A stretch of DNA of 64,000 nt. Origin: Chondrus crispus. Its lineage: Eukaryota; Rhodophyta; Florideophyceae; Gigartinales; Gigartinaceae. Below, piece after piece: positions 32,600 to 43,949 of this stretch. Under the pieces are notes generated by a model that worked only from the letters and a program-made list of their open reading frames with translations, was not told the origin of the DNA and made no database searches. The stretch covers positions 1 to 64,000 of the forward strand of contig NW_005179008.1 in assembly GCF_000350225.1 (NCBI RefSeq). Direction: 5' to 3'. Numbering within the stretch: position 1 is the stretch's first letter; every line of letters begins with the position of its first letter. The position numbers and the translations under genes were made by a program.

Positions 32600-34950
32600 T
32601 CATTAAAATCAAAAAGTGAATTTTGTAGTCATCCGTTTTACTGCTAGTTCACCGGGTGTGTCTCGTGAATTACTGACCTCCTGGGGTGTATCTCCCTTCT
32701 GGAGTACCGTTTGGGCGGCGACACGATCTTATACCAAATGTAGCAGGCCCAACTGGGTCACCAGGGTCCGTAAAAACTTTGACAAGGCGCTCAGCCACTT
32801 CTGCAGGGTCTCTACGGCAGCCCCCTTACAAATAGTAGTTCTTTGCCAACATTGAGGGACGCTTCACGGCCACCCGTTACCGGGCTCTCGCCTCGTCGTC
32901 CGGTGACTCTCATCGCTCACATTACTCTGGCATGCAGGAGTTCCATTTTACGGTGGAGGGCTTCCGAGACTCCAAATAGCGGCTCCTTGTCTCCCGGCGC
33001 CATCGTCGGAGGTACTCCGTAGAGTAGCTTGAATGGAGATAATACAATCGCCATCTCTCTGGGAGAATTCACTTAAGGAATTCGGCGTAAAGCGTCCTCC
33101 CAAGTAACGCTTGCGGGCGCTGAACCGAGTATCACCGTACAGATCGCTTTTTATGCGTGCCGACCATACGTTCCGCTCTTCCGTTCTAAATGGGCGCGTA
33201 CGCGAACAAGATACTCCAGGTAATCTAGTTTCGGGCCATGTGAGCATCGTGGACTGACGCTGAGAAACACGTAGCGTTATCCGAAACGACAACTTGCGGG
33301 TCCCCGAAACAGAGAATTATCTCTATTTTCACGAACTTTTGCACTTATTCTGCTGTTGAGGTTACGGTGGCCTTCGTGATTGAAAAGCAAGCTAGGTGCT
33401 CTACGGGATCAAGTATGTACTTCTTTCTGGTGGGGGTCCGGGCCAACGGTCCCGCGAAATCTACAGAGTACGTATCAAATAAGGAAGCCATAGAAAACAA
33501 AAACTTGTCTCGTACCTTGAGATCGGACTGGCCTTCTGGCAGCCACCACAACCGCAAGCAGAGCAGTAGACATCACGATGGGCGGTCGCCCACCAATATT
33601 TTCGTCGTTTCCAGGTCCCAATGGCCAATTTCGTCATGAAAGTCCCTTACAAATCTTCGGTGGGCTTCTCTAGGGGGAATAGCGCGCAACGAACTATTAG
33701 TTCGCCGATACAGTCGCTCGTTGCAAGCTATGACAAGTTCGATATTTGGGCGGTTGAGCCGAAGACGACGAACATCTGGATTATGAGCTCTATCCCACTC
33801 AGGTACATCGAAATATCGATGAAATTAGGTTCCAAGTCCGCTTTCTCAGCTGGTCGCTCTTCCCCACTGCACAAAAGATCCCCTTCGTCGACAGAGTCCA
33901 CCTCGTCCTCGCCCTTTGCCTTCAGACGGGAAATGAAATCGGCTAACGGTTCTTCCTGCTAGTCGGTACCAAATCTCAAACTCGTTTTCTGCATGGAAGT
34001 GGGTCCATCTGAACAGCCTTACGTGGATATTGCGGTATATCTCCAAGTGTCCAGTAGTGTACATACTGTCCTCGAACACCCGAGTGTGCATGACAGGGAC
34101 CGCATTGGCTAATTTCCAATCCGAAAGGAAATTACCTTGTCGCCCGGTAAGTTGGGCAGCGCAATTCGCGTTCGTGTACGAACTGTACTCTAATCATACC
34201 GTCTAATGTATGATACCGGCGTACCTCGCTGGCGCCCAAGTGCAGGACCGTTACTGCCCGACGTGTAGTCGTACCCTTACAGTCTGGCACTGTAAGGACG
34301 GGGACAGCAGTAGTACATATAATAAAGTGGGGAGGGGGAAGGACTCGAGGGGGGATCATCTCGAGGGCATACCCCTTTGTCCCTTGGTTCTGTGCGTAAC
34401 TCTTTTGCCTGACTACGTTTTCGTCTTCCCTTTTGTACATCGACTACAACGAAAAGTCCTCCACCGCAGTGGTAACGCATGACGAGCGCTCCGCATAGCG
34501 CCCGGATTCGTCCTCCGTGACGACGTCGCTTCCGCGCGTCGTCGAGTTACCACGTCGAGGACGTCGATCTGCCTTTCGTGGCATCGTTGTGTCGAACCCA
34601 CACCGCTCTACCAAAACCTCTGCCACGAGCTACCGAACTCCCTTCTGTCTTGTTTTGTTGTCCTTACTACACGTGTGCACGGCGCTCGTCGCGTCTCGCA
34701 CGCTTCGAACTACAGTACGACGTGTCGCAGCTCCCGCTACCCGAAGCCGGTCGAGCGAGGCACGTTCCACTACAGATATATTTCTTCTTAATGCCGCATT
34801 TCAAAGCTTGATGGTCAGAGATCAACGAAACTCCCTGAGTGGAGACTGGTGTTTGACCCTAGTAGAAACATCAGGACTTATTTGGAGTAATTTCAGATCA
34901 AAAAGAAACGCTTATCGGACGCTTTCTGGGCACTTAATTTACCCTCACGT
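32600..34950 (-). pseudogene. Ty3/gypsy pol relic (RNase H and integrase), split by a solo LTR
   Basis: On the minus strand, right of the solo LTR, SLISDHQALKCGIKKKY (about 34800) matches RNase H. Left of it the frame resumes HVRLFRWTHFHAENEFEI (about 33980), the RNase H end. Then come KFLFSMASLFDTYSVDFAGP (33480; first integrase Asp), KKYILDPVEHLACFSITKAT, QVVVSDNATCFSA (about 33290; second Asp) and NGRAERMVGT (about 33190; catalytic Glu). Frames change several times and stops occur. It belongs to a different gypsy lineage from the 24 kb element (NGRAERMVGT against NGQVERFNGT). Confidence 0.75.
34031..34774 (+). repeat. Solo LTR (744 bp) of the 11.7 kb element family
   Basis: Runs TGCGGTATAT...CACGTTCCACTACA and is flanked by GATAT on both sides (34026-34030 and 34775-34779), a 5 bp target duplication. 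It is the inverse of the LTR at 11715-12479, with scattered changes. A TATA-like ACATATAATAAA lies about 290 bp from its start. It sits inside the gypsy RNase H sequence and joins that reading frame when removed with one GATAT. Confidence 0.92.
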
Positions 34951-35121
34951 GTTGTCTCAAACGCCTGCGCTTCATGTTTTCTTTATATTCTGTCCCCTGC
35001 AGATTGCATGCGTAAGATGATCATTAAGTGACACTTGGTGTTACCTGCTATGTCACTTTCGTTACAATGTATGACCACAGAATGACCGCAGTCCAAATAC
35101 GGGGCACGGTCACTCTGATCA

Positions 35122-35743
35122 TTAGCGTAATCGGCGACCGTGATAATAGGTACGTCCGGGCGAGAAGGTTAGAGGAGGAGATGGGACGGAAAAGTGGCGG
35201 GTTGACGGGTCAGGTGAGACGAGATTCCGTTTGTCGCCGAAGCGGCGGCGCTGAGCGCCATCAGCGGGTACGGAGCTGTGCAGGCAGGTTCCAGGGCCCG
35301 GCGAGGGGTGCGAAAAGGCACAAGCCGAGAACACTGCAGTGCAGTCGGCGACGCAGAAGCGCTGGAAGTGGAGCAAGGTCGCTGGCGGGGCGAGATTGGC
35401 CACCTCGGTGTGCAGCGTGACGCCCGCGACCTTCGCCGTTTCGAGTTGTATCTCGAAAGTGTGATTGGCAGCGCGCTGGTAGAGCAGGTGCATGGTGGGA
35501 ATGTGCGTGCCCCTTAACTCGTGGTTGAAGCGCCTGATCGTCTCTAGCACGAAGTAGTCCGTCAAGGCGATGAATCGCAGCGGGTCCAGCGCGCCAGACT
35601 CTTACACGAACGCCTGCAGCGTCGCCGTGGCAACCTTCAGTGCACCGCTGGCAAAGAGCGGGGCGGCCCAGAGCTCTCAGAGGGGTTTCCAATTTCGTAA
35701 GACAACCTCTGAGAGCACAACTCCTTGCACGTGGCGGTATCAT
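35122..35743 (-). CDS. Unknown protein-like frames
   Basis: Two overlapping minus-strand frames (35122-35565 and 35261-35743) look partly coding. The more protein-like one reads TDYFVLETIRRFNHELRGTH and HTFEIQLETAKVAGVTLHTE; upstream in frame are LKVATATLQAFV and LDPLRFIA. The other frame is Arg/Ala-rich, as expected for a GC-rich shadow. No family recognised. Confidence 0.25.
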
Positions 35744-36088
35744 TCCTCACTAGCGCGTCCACGAAGAACGCCGTTGAAACCGTCAATACTGGCGTCCGAT
35801 TAAAGCAGTTGATCGCTCCCTACCCTTCGATCGCCGACCTACGACCGCGTCCTACCCCTTCCCGAACACTGACTCGACCTCCCCTCTCGCGATCCGCCGC
35901 CATCATTCCGCGAAACTGCGTGTTCTACAGCTCCGAAGAGTGTCCTTATGATTCTGATATCCTCAGCTGTTGTACTCGCGAACATCCGTGATGACTTCTC
36001 GGCCTTGTATATTTGCTCTTAACGTTCTTGACGGAGGCCGGATGTCCACGCCACCACCATCTAATAAATCCTATCCCCTCCCTACCGC

Positions 36089-36298
36089 TCACATCCCCAA
36101 AATCCTTATCAACGTGCGGGCCGAGAAGTCGAAACCCCCCTTCATCCTCGAGTTCAACAACCGGCTGTATCGTGAATGAAAATGTTCTCTGAAGAACACC
36201 ACATATGCCTCAGAGAACGTAGCGTTGTCAGACATAACGACTCCCGGTACGTGATGAGCGTTGCATCGATCCAGAATCCAGCTTATGAATCCCCCCAC
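36089..36298 (-). pseudogene. Possible integrase-like fragment (weak)
   Basis: The 69-codon minus-strand frame holds VPGVVMSDNATFSEAYVVFF, which resembles the second Asp region of retroelement integrases (SDNAT-x-F). The frame then continues to a stop with no catalytic Glu motif. Short and isolated, so the call is tentative. Confidence 0.3.
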
Positions 36299-36455
36299 CT
36301 AATACTGTGACGCATTCTCAAGCATTACACATTCCGAAATCTCATCCGATAGATGCCGAAGAAGATGTATGATATATCTGCTCAAGCTGGACAACAAAAG
36401 TTCATGTTTCATGTAGCAATGTTCAAAAGGCTGAAAACCCACTCAGATCTCTTCC

Positions 36456-37866
36456 TCACCTCGGCCACTTCGGAAAGTCTGAGTATTGGTCGAAAAATAT
36501 ATCGACAACATCCGCAAAATCTTGAATCCCAGACAAGAAGCTGTCTGAGAGATCGCTATCAAAATGTATGAGGCAATATAGAAGGGCTAAATCCTTTCTT
36601 TCCTTTGCCTTCCAGCTTGAGAAAACGCCCAAAACGCGCGTCTTGGGAGACCTGTGTCTTGAGATACCGTCAAGAAACGACAATAGCGCTTCACAAAGGG
36701 TACGTATATGGGTCTCACTGAGGCTGGATTCTTGCGAACAGTTGGCAAGGTGCAATTCCAGTAGTCTTCCTTGTACGTTGCAAAACAAACGCATAATGTC
36801 CATTGGGAGCAGTTTTACGGCCTCATGGAGAGAAGCACGAAAGGCAAGGAACGACCGTTGATCCCGGTCTCCAGAGTTAATTGATCTCTCTCAGTTTTGT
36901 TTGGAGCGCAACTGAGACGGGAAAATGTTTCCTCGATGGCGAGTGTATTGCGCTGGGGCAGCTGTCGCGGGCCGTAATTGTGTCTCCGCGATCTGCTTGG
37001 ACCATCCTTGTAGAGCCACGAAGGCTAGTAGTATTGACCGATATACTCGCCGTTAATTCAAAAACGACATAGGCGCTTGCTATTTTGCCCCGTCGTAGAA
37101 GCCATTTTCATGATAGCCTCCAAGTCTGTGGAGACCCACAAAAGATTAATACGAACGGCGATAAATATTGTCATGAAAAAGTATAGTAATTCCATTCTGA
37201 TCGATAACACGGAGTAGTTCAATGAGCAATGGCACAAAGAAAGACTGAATATCTTTCGGCTGATCATTGTCGCTTGTGAAGAGAAGTGACGATACGTTTC
37301 GAGGGGTGTAGCATTCTCGGTACTCAGATTCAGCAAGACAGCTACAACCGGCCACACATCAACGGAACTATCTTCCTTTCCATCTGTTGAAACCCCAATA
37401 AATATGTCAATGAGCAATCCTTCCTCTCTCCCATAATAGTTCTGCATCCACCTGTATGCCATTCCGTCAAAGAAATCAGAAATTATCCGAGGAAGCGCCT
37501 CCCGATTCAAACAATATTCCTACAGCTCCTTACATCGATCTGCATCGGCGACAGTATCCATGATCCTTGAAACCAGAGGTATATATGTGAACTTGCCTTC
37601 TCTAGCCTATCTCAAAATTAGTTTACGACAACTGTATATGGCGCAACCAATAATCTCCACCTTCCCAACCAAGGACGTGAAGCACATATGGCCAGAGCAA
37701 GTAATGTGCGATTGTAGGGCCGAATAGAGCGCACATACCTGCGAGTATTCGATACAACGGTTTTCCATGACTCAAACGGAGCGCCGAGAGCCTTCAAAAT
37801 TTCATTCATTAAGGCATACTTAAGGCCAAGCAAATGTGCGAGGTTTTCTGAAGGGATGGTATCCAA
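36456..37866 (-). pseudogene. Second Tnp2-like transposase relic
   Basis: Minus-strand pieces follow the Tnp2 order: LAHLLGLKYALMNEILKALG (about 37830), IISDFFDGMAYRWMQNYYG and FIGVSTDGKEDSSVDVWPVV (about 37395, first catalytic Asp in STDG, then VWPVVAVLLNL), then in another frame DQPKDIQSFFVPLLIELLRV (about 37260), and INLLWVSTDLEAIMKMAS ending SKRLCRF (about 37090), which corresponds to the ICD-LPAxRKxxGF...C-x-x-C block. Three or more frame changes and stops make it non-functional. It is a different lineage from the intact gene at 5350-9141. The downstream part (36456-36803) has helical sequence of unknown role. Confidence 0.5.
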
Positions 37867-38282
37867 TCAGCTGAATGACGGACCTTTCCCGAAACGAGTA
37901 CGGTCGACAGTTTCGTTTAGCATTCGGTTCTGTTTGCGTATGAAAGACAAAAGGGCAACTCATACCAATCTCTTATCGACCATCCGGTTTCGCGTCTCCA
38001 TGGTGCACGTTCACGTAAAGATACAGTCTCGGTGCGACGTAATTCCGACAAGACGCAATGTGGCAGGAGAAACTGAACGTAAGTTTTGCAAGCTTGGGAA
38101 GCTCGGTGAGGATATCTCGAATGTCAGAAAAGCTAACTTGCAATGGAAACGTTTATAAGGGGACTCCGCCCCGAGACATACATTCATCCCATTCCTAAGC
38201 CAAAAAATGAGATGAGAAAGAAAATTTCGCCGTACTGTTACGAGACGGGATTGGGATCGCTGGCAGAGACGAAGGAGAGGGT

Positions 38283-38441
38283 CAGTTAAACCACCTGCCG
38301 TTTCTTGAACACATTGGAGACGAGCAGATAAATTCGGACGCTTCCGTATGCCTTGAGATCATTATGCATCGTCACATATCGTTGAAGATTGGCAAAATCA
38401 CTTACGAGAGATTTTATGAGGAAGATCCGGGGAGTTGTATC
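38283..38441 (+). pseudogene. Copia-like open frame split by the 24 kb insertion, left part
   Basis: The frame reads LPFLEHIGDEQINSDAS ... ITYERFYEEDPGSCI up to the insertion point at 38441. After removal of the 24 kb element and one GTATC, it continues in frame at 62513 (ALLLGAVNYTELRVFAQEAG) to a stop at about 62573. The following sequence has a copia protease-like peptide, so this may be a Ty1/copia gag region. Frame continuity across the junction supports the insertion boundaries. Confidence 0.45.
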
Positions 38442-39488
38442 TGTAGTGCAATGTGCCTGGCAGGCCGCGAACACAGTCCGACGGTCAAACAAAAAGACGA
38501 AAAACAGCAGCAACAACAACAACTGCCGATGGCACGCGCTACGGAGCGTTCGAGACTCCCTTTCCCCTTGTGTGGGCTTGCGGCCCACGGTAGCTCAACT
38601 CCGACGGGGGGGGGGTAAGGAAAGATGCCCGGCCCGGGAGGAAAATGGTGGTAGAGACTTGTGAAGACTTGAGCGCTCGGCGAGTGCGGGTTGGGCTTGT
38701 CTACGAGAATGTAACCGCGGTTCGCTGGGTTGTAAGGCCAATGCTCGACGAGCGTCTTCAGCACCTTGGGTATAATTCAAGGTCTTCGACGGGGGCTTGC
38801 TCAGCACTACCCGACGGGATCGTAATTGTGTAGCAGCGCTACTACCGACGTGTTGCCCGATGGCTAGAAACACCCTCACCAGCGCGATCGCAATCGCGGT
38901 AGGTGGTACCAACTCTGTCTTATACAGTAAGACCTTCGACGGAGGCGTCGTCGCAACAGCCTTCCGACGGAACTTGAAACAGTAGCAGCGCTACACAACG
39001 TGTTGCCCGATGGCTAAAACACCTACACCGGATCGGTCGCAACCGACTCCAATGGAACCAACACAGTTAAGGAAAAGATAGAAATAGAAGTAGAGAAATG
39101 AATAGGGAAATAAAGGGAAAAGAGAAGGGAACCCCCGAGCGCAAAGGATGCCGTAGGCATAGGTAAAAGGGAGCGTCTTGGTAGAGACGGACTTCGACCA
39201 AGGCGACATTCAACTCTGGCAACTCGGGTTACCTTTACTGACTTGGTGGTCAGAGGGCTAAGGTATATATCGCCCCGCCGGAGCCACTACAGTAGCTCTC
39301 GGCGCTAGATCCTAAATCTAATCTAATGTCAGCAAAATTAATGCTAACTAATTAACTAAATAAAATAAAATAATTAAAAATTAAAACTGTGCAGTTTTTC
39401 ACACGTGTGTCCCCCAACCCGGACTACTTTTCATATCCAAATATTTCCTTTCTTTTCACCCCCCTTTTCAGGTGCGTATTGCACTACA
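38442..39488 (-). repeat. 3' LTR of the 24 kb element (1,047 bp)
   Basis: Ends TGTAGTGCAAT / ATTGCACTACA form an 11 bp inverted repeat. It is preceded by the GTATC target duplication. It contains a Gln-rich-looking CAGCAGCAACAACAACAA tract and a short G run (38607-38615). Confidence 0.93.
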
Positions 39489-39502
39489 TATCCCCCTTCC
39501 GA
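39489..39502 (-). other. Polypurine tract of the 24 kb element
   Basis: On the minus strand GGAAGGGGGATA immediately precedes the 3' LTR, the expected place for the plus-strand DNA primer. Confidence 0.7.
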
Positions 39503-39611
39503 GCGCTCTTGTACGCCACTCCGCCATCGTATAATCTCCTCGCCGTTTCTCTCATAACCCTACACCACCGCATCCGGTATCCGGTGAAAGTGCAGGAGCA
39601 AGACGGGCCCC

Positions 39612-40985
39612 ATGTTTCCTTCATCCCCGAGCCACTCGAGTGGTGGTACCAAACGCAAGCGCCCCGACGTGGGTTTTTCTTCCACTTCCCACGACCCTCT
39701 AAGTCTTCCTTCCATCCCTCGATTACCCCCTGATTCCCAACATGCCGGCCCTGTTGCCCACATCGATTCCGGTCCTGACACTCCGTCCTCGCGTCGATAC
39801 CCTGCTGCGTCCGAGCTCCACGATAAGGCCATGCGCCTTAATCCTGAGCTCTTTGCTTCCGCTAAATGGTTCTTAGTGATCGGTGTATGCGCCTTCGATG
39901 ACATTGCTTACTCGTTCGCCGATGGTGCCGGTATGCTTCCAGGACAAATCCCCCTTCAAGCCATTCGGTCTTACGATTGGTTGGCTCGCATCGCCATTCC
40001 TCCCTCCATTCTGTGTCACACTCCTCCTCGTGGTCGTGCGGTGTTATCGACCCGCTTCATGACCGCTGTGTGTGACAGGCTTGAGCTGCCATTGACGCAG
40101 GATCTCATCCCTGAGGAATTCGGTTGTGACACGTGGCAATTTCGCACCGAGGGCGAGCGGTCTTACCTCGACAACATGCTGGCCTGGACCTCTGATAACC
40201 CTCCTCGTGAAGCTAACCGCCTTTGGTTCAACCAACGGACCGTCTCGGGCGACGCTATGATGTGGACCAACGCCATAATTCCGGCTAATTTCCGACTTAT
40301 CAAGCGGGGTACCATCCCCTTCTTCCAGCATACAGTGCGCTTCAAACGCCGTATTCGGTCTGACACGGGTTATTTTGTGGCCTACCAGATTTTGGAGGCG
40401 CGCGAAATCTCGAGGTCCCATTACGCGAATCGTTACCAGCGTATTCCGTCGTGGTGGAGCCAATTTGAGGTCTGCCAAGGCTTCTGGGCTGAGCTCGGCC
40501 CCGTGTACACGTATTACGGAAGGTATTTACGTGACCCTCGACACGGCCTTTGGGTAGTCTTCCTCACAGAGTGGTGTACCAAAGTGGCAGTGACCCTCCT
40601 GTGGGAGACCTACGACTGTTGGAGGTTGTGGTACTTGCCTCCCCAGCTCATCAGCCTTATGCGACGCCTCGATTATTCGATTCCCCTGGGCGGCGCTGAT
40701 GCAGACACCGAACTGCATTCTCTCCTCGATAAAATAGAGGAGGTCGATTGGGACTCGATACCGCGTCAAAATTCCTCTCGTTCCTTCGTCTGGCAACGCC
40801 CCTCCTTCCCTCCTGGTCGTGCTCATCGTGGTGCGGGGGACTACGCTTGGTTTAACCCCTGGACGGGATCGCAATGTTCTTGCGACGAAGCGCGTCTGAG
40901 TCGACAGTATGGGAGTCAGACGTCCGTTCCGGTTGAATTGCCCGTCTTCCTTGCGGATCCCCGCGAGCGCGACCTCTGTCCCCGG
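39612..40985 (+). CDS. Antisense ORF of the 24 kb chromovirus, 5' part (458 codons), unknown function
   Basis: An ATG at 39612 opens a frame antisense to gag-pol, 124 bp from the 3' LTR. It stays open up to the inner insertion, then ends within the inner LTR. The product starts Ser/Pro-rich with a KRKRP nuclear-signal-like motif (about residue 15). From about residue 75 to 400 it is globular and rich in Trp, Tyr and Arg (WFLVIGVCAFDDIAYSFADG, MMWTNAIIPANFRL, RIPSWWSQFEVCQGFWAELG, VTLLWETYDCWRLWYLP). No transmembrane segment and no known domain are evident. Antisense ORFs between pol and the 3' LTR are known from plant elements such as Grande, so the position has precedent. The C-terminal part lies at 49593-50171. 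Confidence 0.65.
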
Positions 40986-41613
40986 TGTAGTATAAACACC
41001 CCCAACGGAGGGGGGTGTATACTCAGCTCGTGCGGAGACCTCGATCGGCGGGAAGACGGGAAGCAACCCCAGCTAAGGGAACCGGGCGAGCCCGGGGTAG
41101 CAGTGGTAGAGCGGGTAACGGTCGGGGACGCGCGCACGCGCGGGCCGATCTACGCCTCGACGCCCCGGCGCAGCGCTGGGTGACGTACCAGCGCTGACGG
41201 GCGGAGGCGGATCTAGGCTCGCTCGCGTGCTCGCGCGTCCCCTGCCCGCTCGGTTCCTAACTAGATACGGGCTAGTGGGAACCCGTTCTAGAATAGGCGG
41301 GGCGAGCTTGACCAAAGGCGTAGGTTCTGGACAAGCTCGTGCTTGTCCTCCCCCCACCGCCGTCGCTCGCTCACGTATTTAATGTACAAGTTAATCCTAT
41401 CATACTACAGTACAGTACGGACTGTACTGTAGTGCTACTGCAGTCAGCGCGGGTCGGCCCGTGCTGACTGTACACGTGTGTTACACGTATTAGCACACGT
41501 GTGCGTGCGCGCCCCGTACACGTGTGGGCGCGTGCGGAGGTACTGTAGAGCTCGGGCTCTACAGTAGCCGATCTGATGTATATCTAATTCCGGTAAGGGG
41601 GGGTTATACTACA
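40986..41613 (-). repeat. 3' LTR of the inner element (628 bp)
   Basis: Identical in layout to 48960-49587. It contains four successive inverted repeats (for example ACTACAGTACAG ... CTGTACTGTAGT and TACTGTAGAG ... CTCTACAGTA) and interrupts the antisense ORF of the outer element exactly at a codon boundary. Confidence 0.92.
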
Positions 41614-41629
41614 CCGGCCCCCCCTTAAG
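41614..41629 (-). other. Polypurine tract of the inner element
   Basis: Minus strand CTTAAGGGGGGGCCGG directly before the 3' LTR, preceded by a short hairpin (GTGGACGCGGACGTCCAC). Confidence 0.65.
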
Positions 41630-43949
41630 TGTGGACGTCCGCGTCCACATGTGCTGGTAGAACCGGGCGTGTGGTCTCTCCCCTAGTCCGCCATTTCTAA
41701 CATCTTCCCCATGGCGTGTCGTTTCTCTCGCGTTCCCTCTGGGCGTGCTCGTGCATCTCAACCTGATGCCAGTATCACCTCAAGCGTCCGACGGCGACCT
41801 GCTTTTGGGGCGCTTCCCGGAAGTCCCCCCCTCGTTCGTCGTGTCCGGGCCCCTTCTTTCCGTGTGCTGTAGTCTGCCTTGTCCTTTCCGTCGGGCGTGC
41901 TCACCCTCTCGGTGCCCCTTTTCCGTAGCGCCAATGTTGACGTGCGTCGTCGGCACGAGGACGTGCAGCGCAAGCAGGTTGTAGATCGTAGAAACCGTCT
42001 CCCCGCCCCAGTGGGTCCTGCAATACCCCGACTAGCAGCTGTTGGTCCGGCGGAAGTGGCCGTGTACGCCATGTTACCCCACGCGAACGGAGCGTGGTAC
42101 AGCGCGGGGCGGACCGCGCGGAGCGAGCGCGAGTGCGCGAGGCGACGGCCAAGTGAAAACAGACGAGACGCGCTGCCGTGGTCGCCGTCGAGCGTGTCCC
42201 AGAGGCACGGCCCACTCCCTGACATCGCAACCTGCAGCGGCTTGCCGGGCCTCGCGCACGCGTGCGGGAGGGTTGTGTGCGGTCTCTCCGTCCTTTTTTA
42301 TAACCTCTTGTAACGCCGTGTGCCTCGTCGTCTAGCATACGCCTGGTCAATCGCCTTCGTGGGCCTCCGTCGCGCAGGACCAGCCGTAATATGGTTCTGC
42401 TGCGACCCTCGATCCGCCCGTTGTCCGCGCGCCGCGTCGTGCTTTCCGTGCGACTTCTCCTCTCCTCTTCGACATCACCCCCGTGCGATTATGGGGTACC
42501 AATTTTAAAAGCATCCGTCCCCTTTGTGCTCTACCTGTGCCGGCGCGTAGAGAACTGTCCTCATAACTTCGTCTCCGTACGGTGCGGCAGTCGGTGAACC
42601 GCCCTGTACAGACGACGTGGGCGGCTGGGGGCCTGACCATGCGCAGGGCCAGGGTCCCCGCGCGCGCCAGCGGGGCCGAGATGGCGAGCCGGCGGTGCAG
42701 GGCGCGAAGACGCGCAGCGATGAGATGATGAGCTCGCGTAAAGGCGAATATTGGTGCTGAGGAGGTCGGGACGTGCGCGTTGTCTGGGGCGCAGCAGCAC
42801 GCCGACGCGCGCGCGCGAAGGCGAGCGGCGCCGCCCGTGGCGCAATCGGCGTGCACGGCGTTGTCCGGCGACGGGCATGGGTGTCACGGTAGCGGCGCAG
42901 CCGCGACGAGATGATGGGCGCACTCGCGAAGGCAAACAGAGCGGGTGCAGCGCGGACGCGGCGGAGAGAAGGTGACAGGCGGCGGGCGGTTGTGCGCGCA
43001 CCGTTCGGGATCACTGTGGTATCGTGGCCACAGTTCGTACAGTGCCCGTGGGCGCGCGTGCGCGTGCGCGAGCAGGCTCAGCCCTGAGCCCTTGATCAAA
43101 TTACCCCAAAAAATTGCAAAAATGTTTCCCGCGAAAATATTTTCTGCAAAATTTCCCAGCACAGTCCGTGAGGGTGTGCATTGTCATGCGCCTCGATCGG
43201 TCCTCGTACTTGCTCGTATTTTCCCCATTTTTGGTCGACGGCAGGCCTACACCCAACCCGTCGTTGTGTCGTCCACTGTTGATTGCCCGGCGGGCTCGGT
43301 ACGACGAACGCCCGATGACCCGCAATCCTCTTCGCGAGGTAACTCGAGCGAATTCGCTCGCCCATTTTTTTCTGAAGAGCTTCCCCTGCGAAACACCTCA
43401 CGGTTTTCCATCCCCGCTCTTCTCATAACCTCGTGCTTCGCCTAGCTCGTACTGGAAAGAGCCGAAGTCACGTTGTCGGCCGGTAGCGCTCCAGACGCCC
43501 CCGGCTCCTGCTGCTATCCGCGATCCGTATGCCGAGTACGGGCCTGACCCTTGCCTGTCCCGAAACTGGTCGTTCGGTGAGGGTGTCCCTCGTACGGGCG
43601 AGGCCGCTCTTCGTCTCGCCATGCCGAGTCTGGTGGAGATGGACGCCGAACCTCCGCGGCATCCAGGGTACTGTCCTCCGAACAATTACGGGCCAAGGGC
43701 CCGTATGCCCTCCGACGACCCTAGTCGTTAGTCCGCGCGGTCTGATCGTCAACCGCGCGGGTTCCCCCACTTGCCCTCGTCGGCGAGGAGGAGGGGATTT
43801 GGTGCCGTACCACAGTAAAACTGTTTCCATGGTTACGTGTTCTTTGCGTCGGTCTTCTTCTTTTAATTCCCCTTCGTGCCCTCGTTTCTTAGTACCCCCA
43901 CCCTTTCTCTCTCCCGACGCGGAGGGGGAAGCGGCGACAAACGATCGGG
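41630..43949. other. GC-rich interior of the inner element, no supported gene
   Basis: Long frames exist on both strands because of GC-rich composition (for example minus 41758-42225 and 42505-43014), but all are Arg/Ala/Pro-rich and overlap one another. An AT-rich island with A tracts (43085-43160) stands out in otherwise GC-rich DNA. I can name no coding function. Confidence 0.5.

Noticed and set aside
34210..34482. Cys-rich ORF (QVQDRYCPTCSRT) as a zinc-finger gene
   Set aside because: It lies wholly inside the solo LTR and is shared with the LTR at 12.1 kb, so it is LTR sequence; no separate gene is supported.
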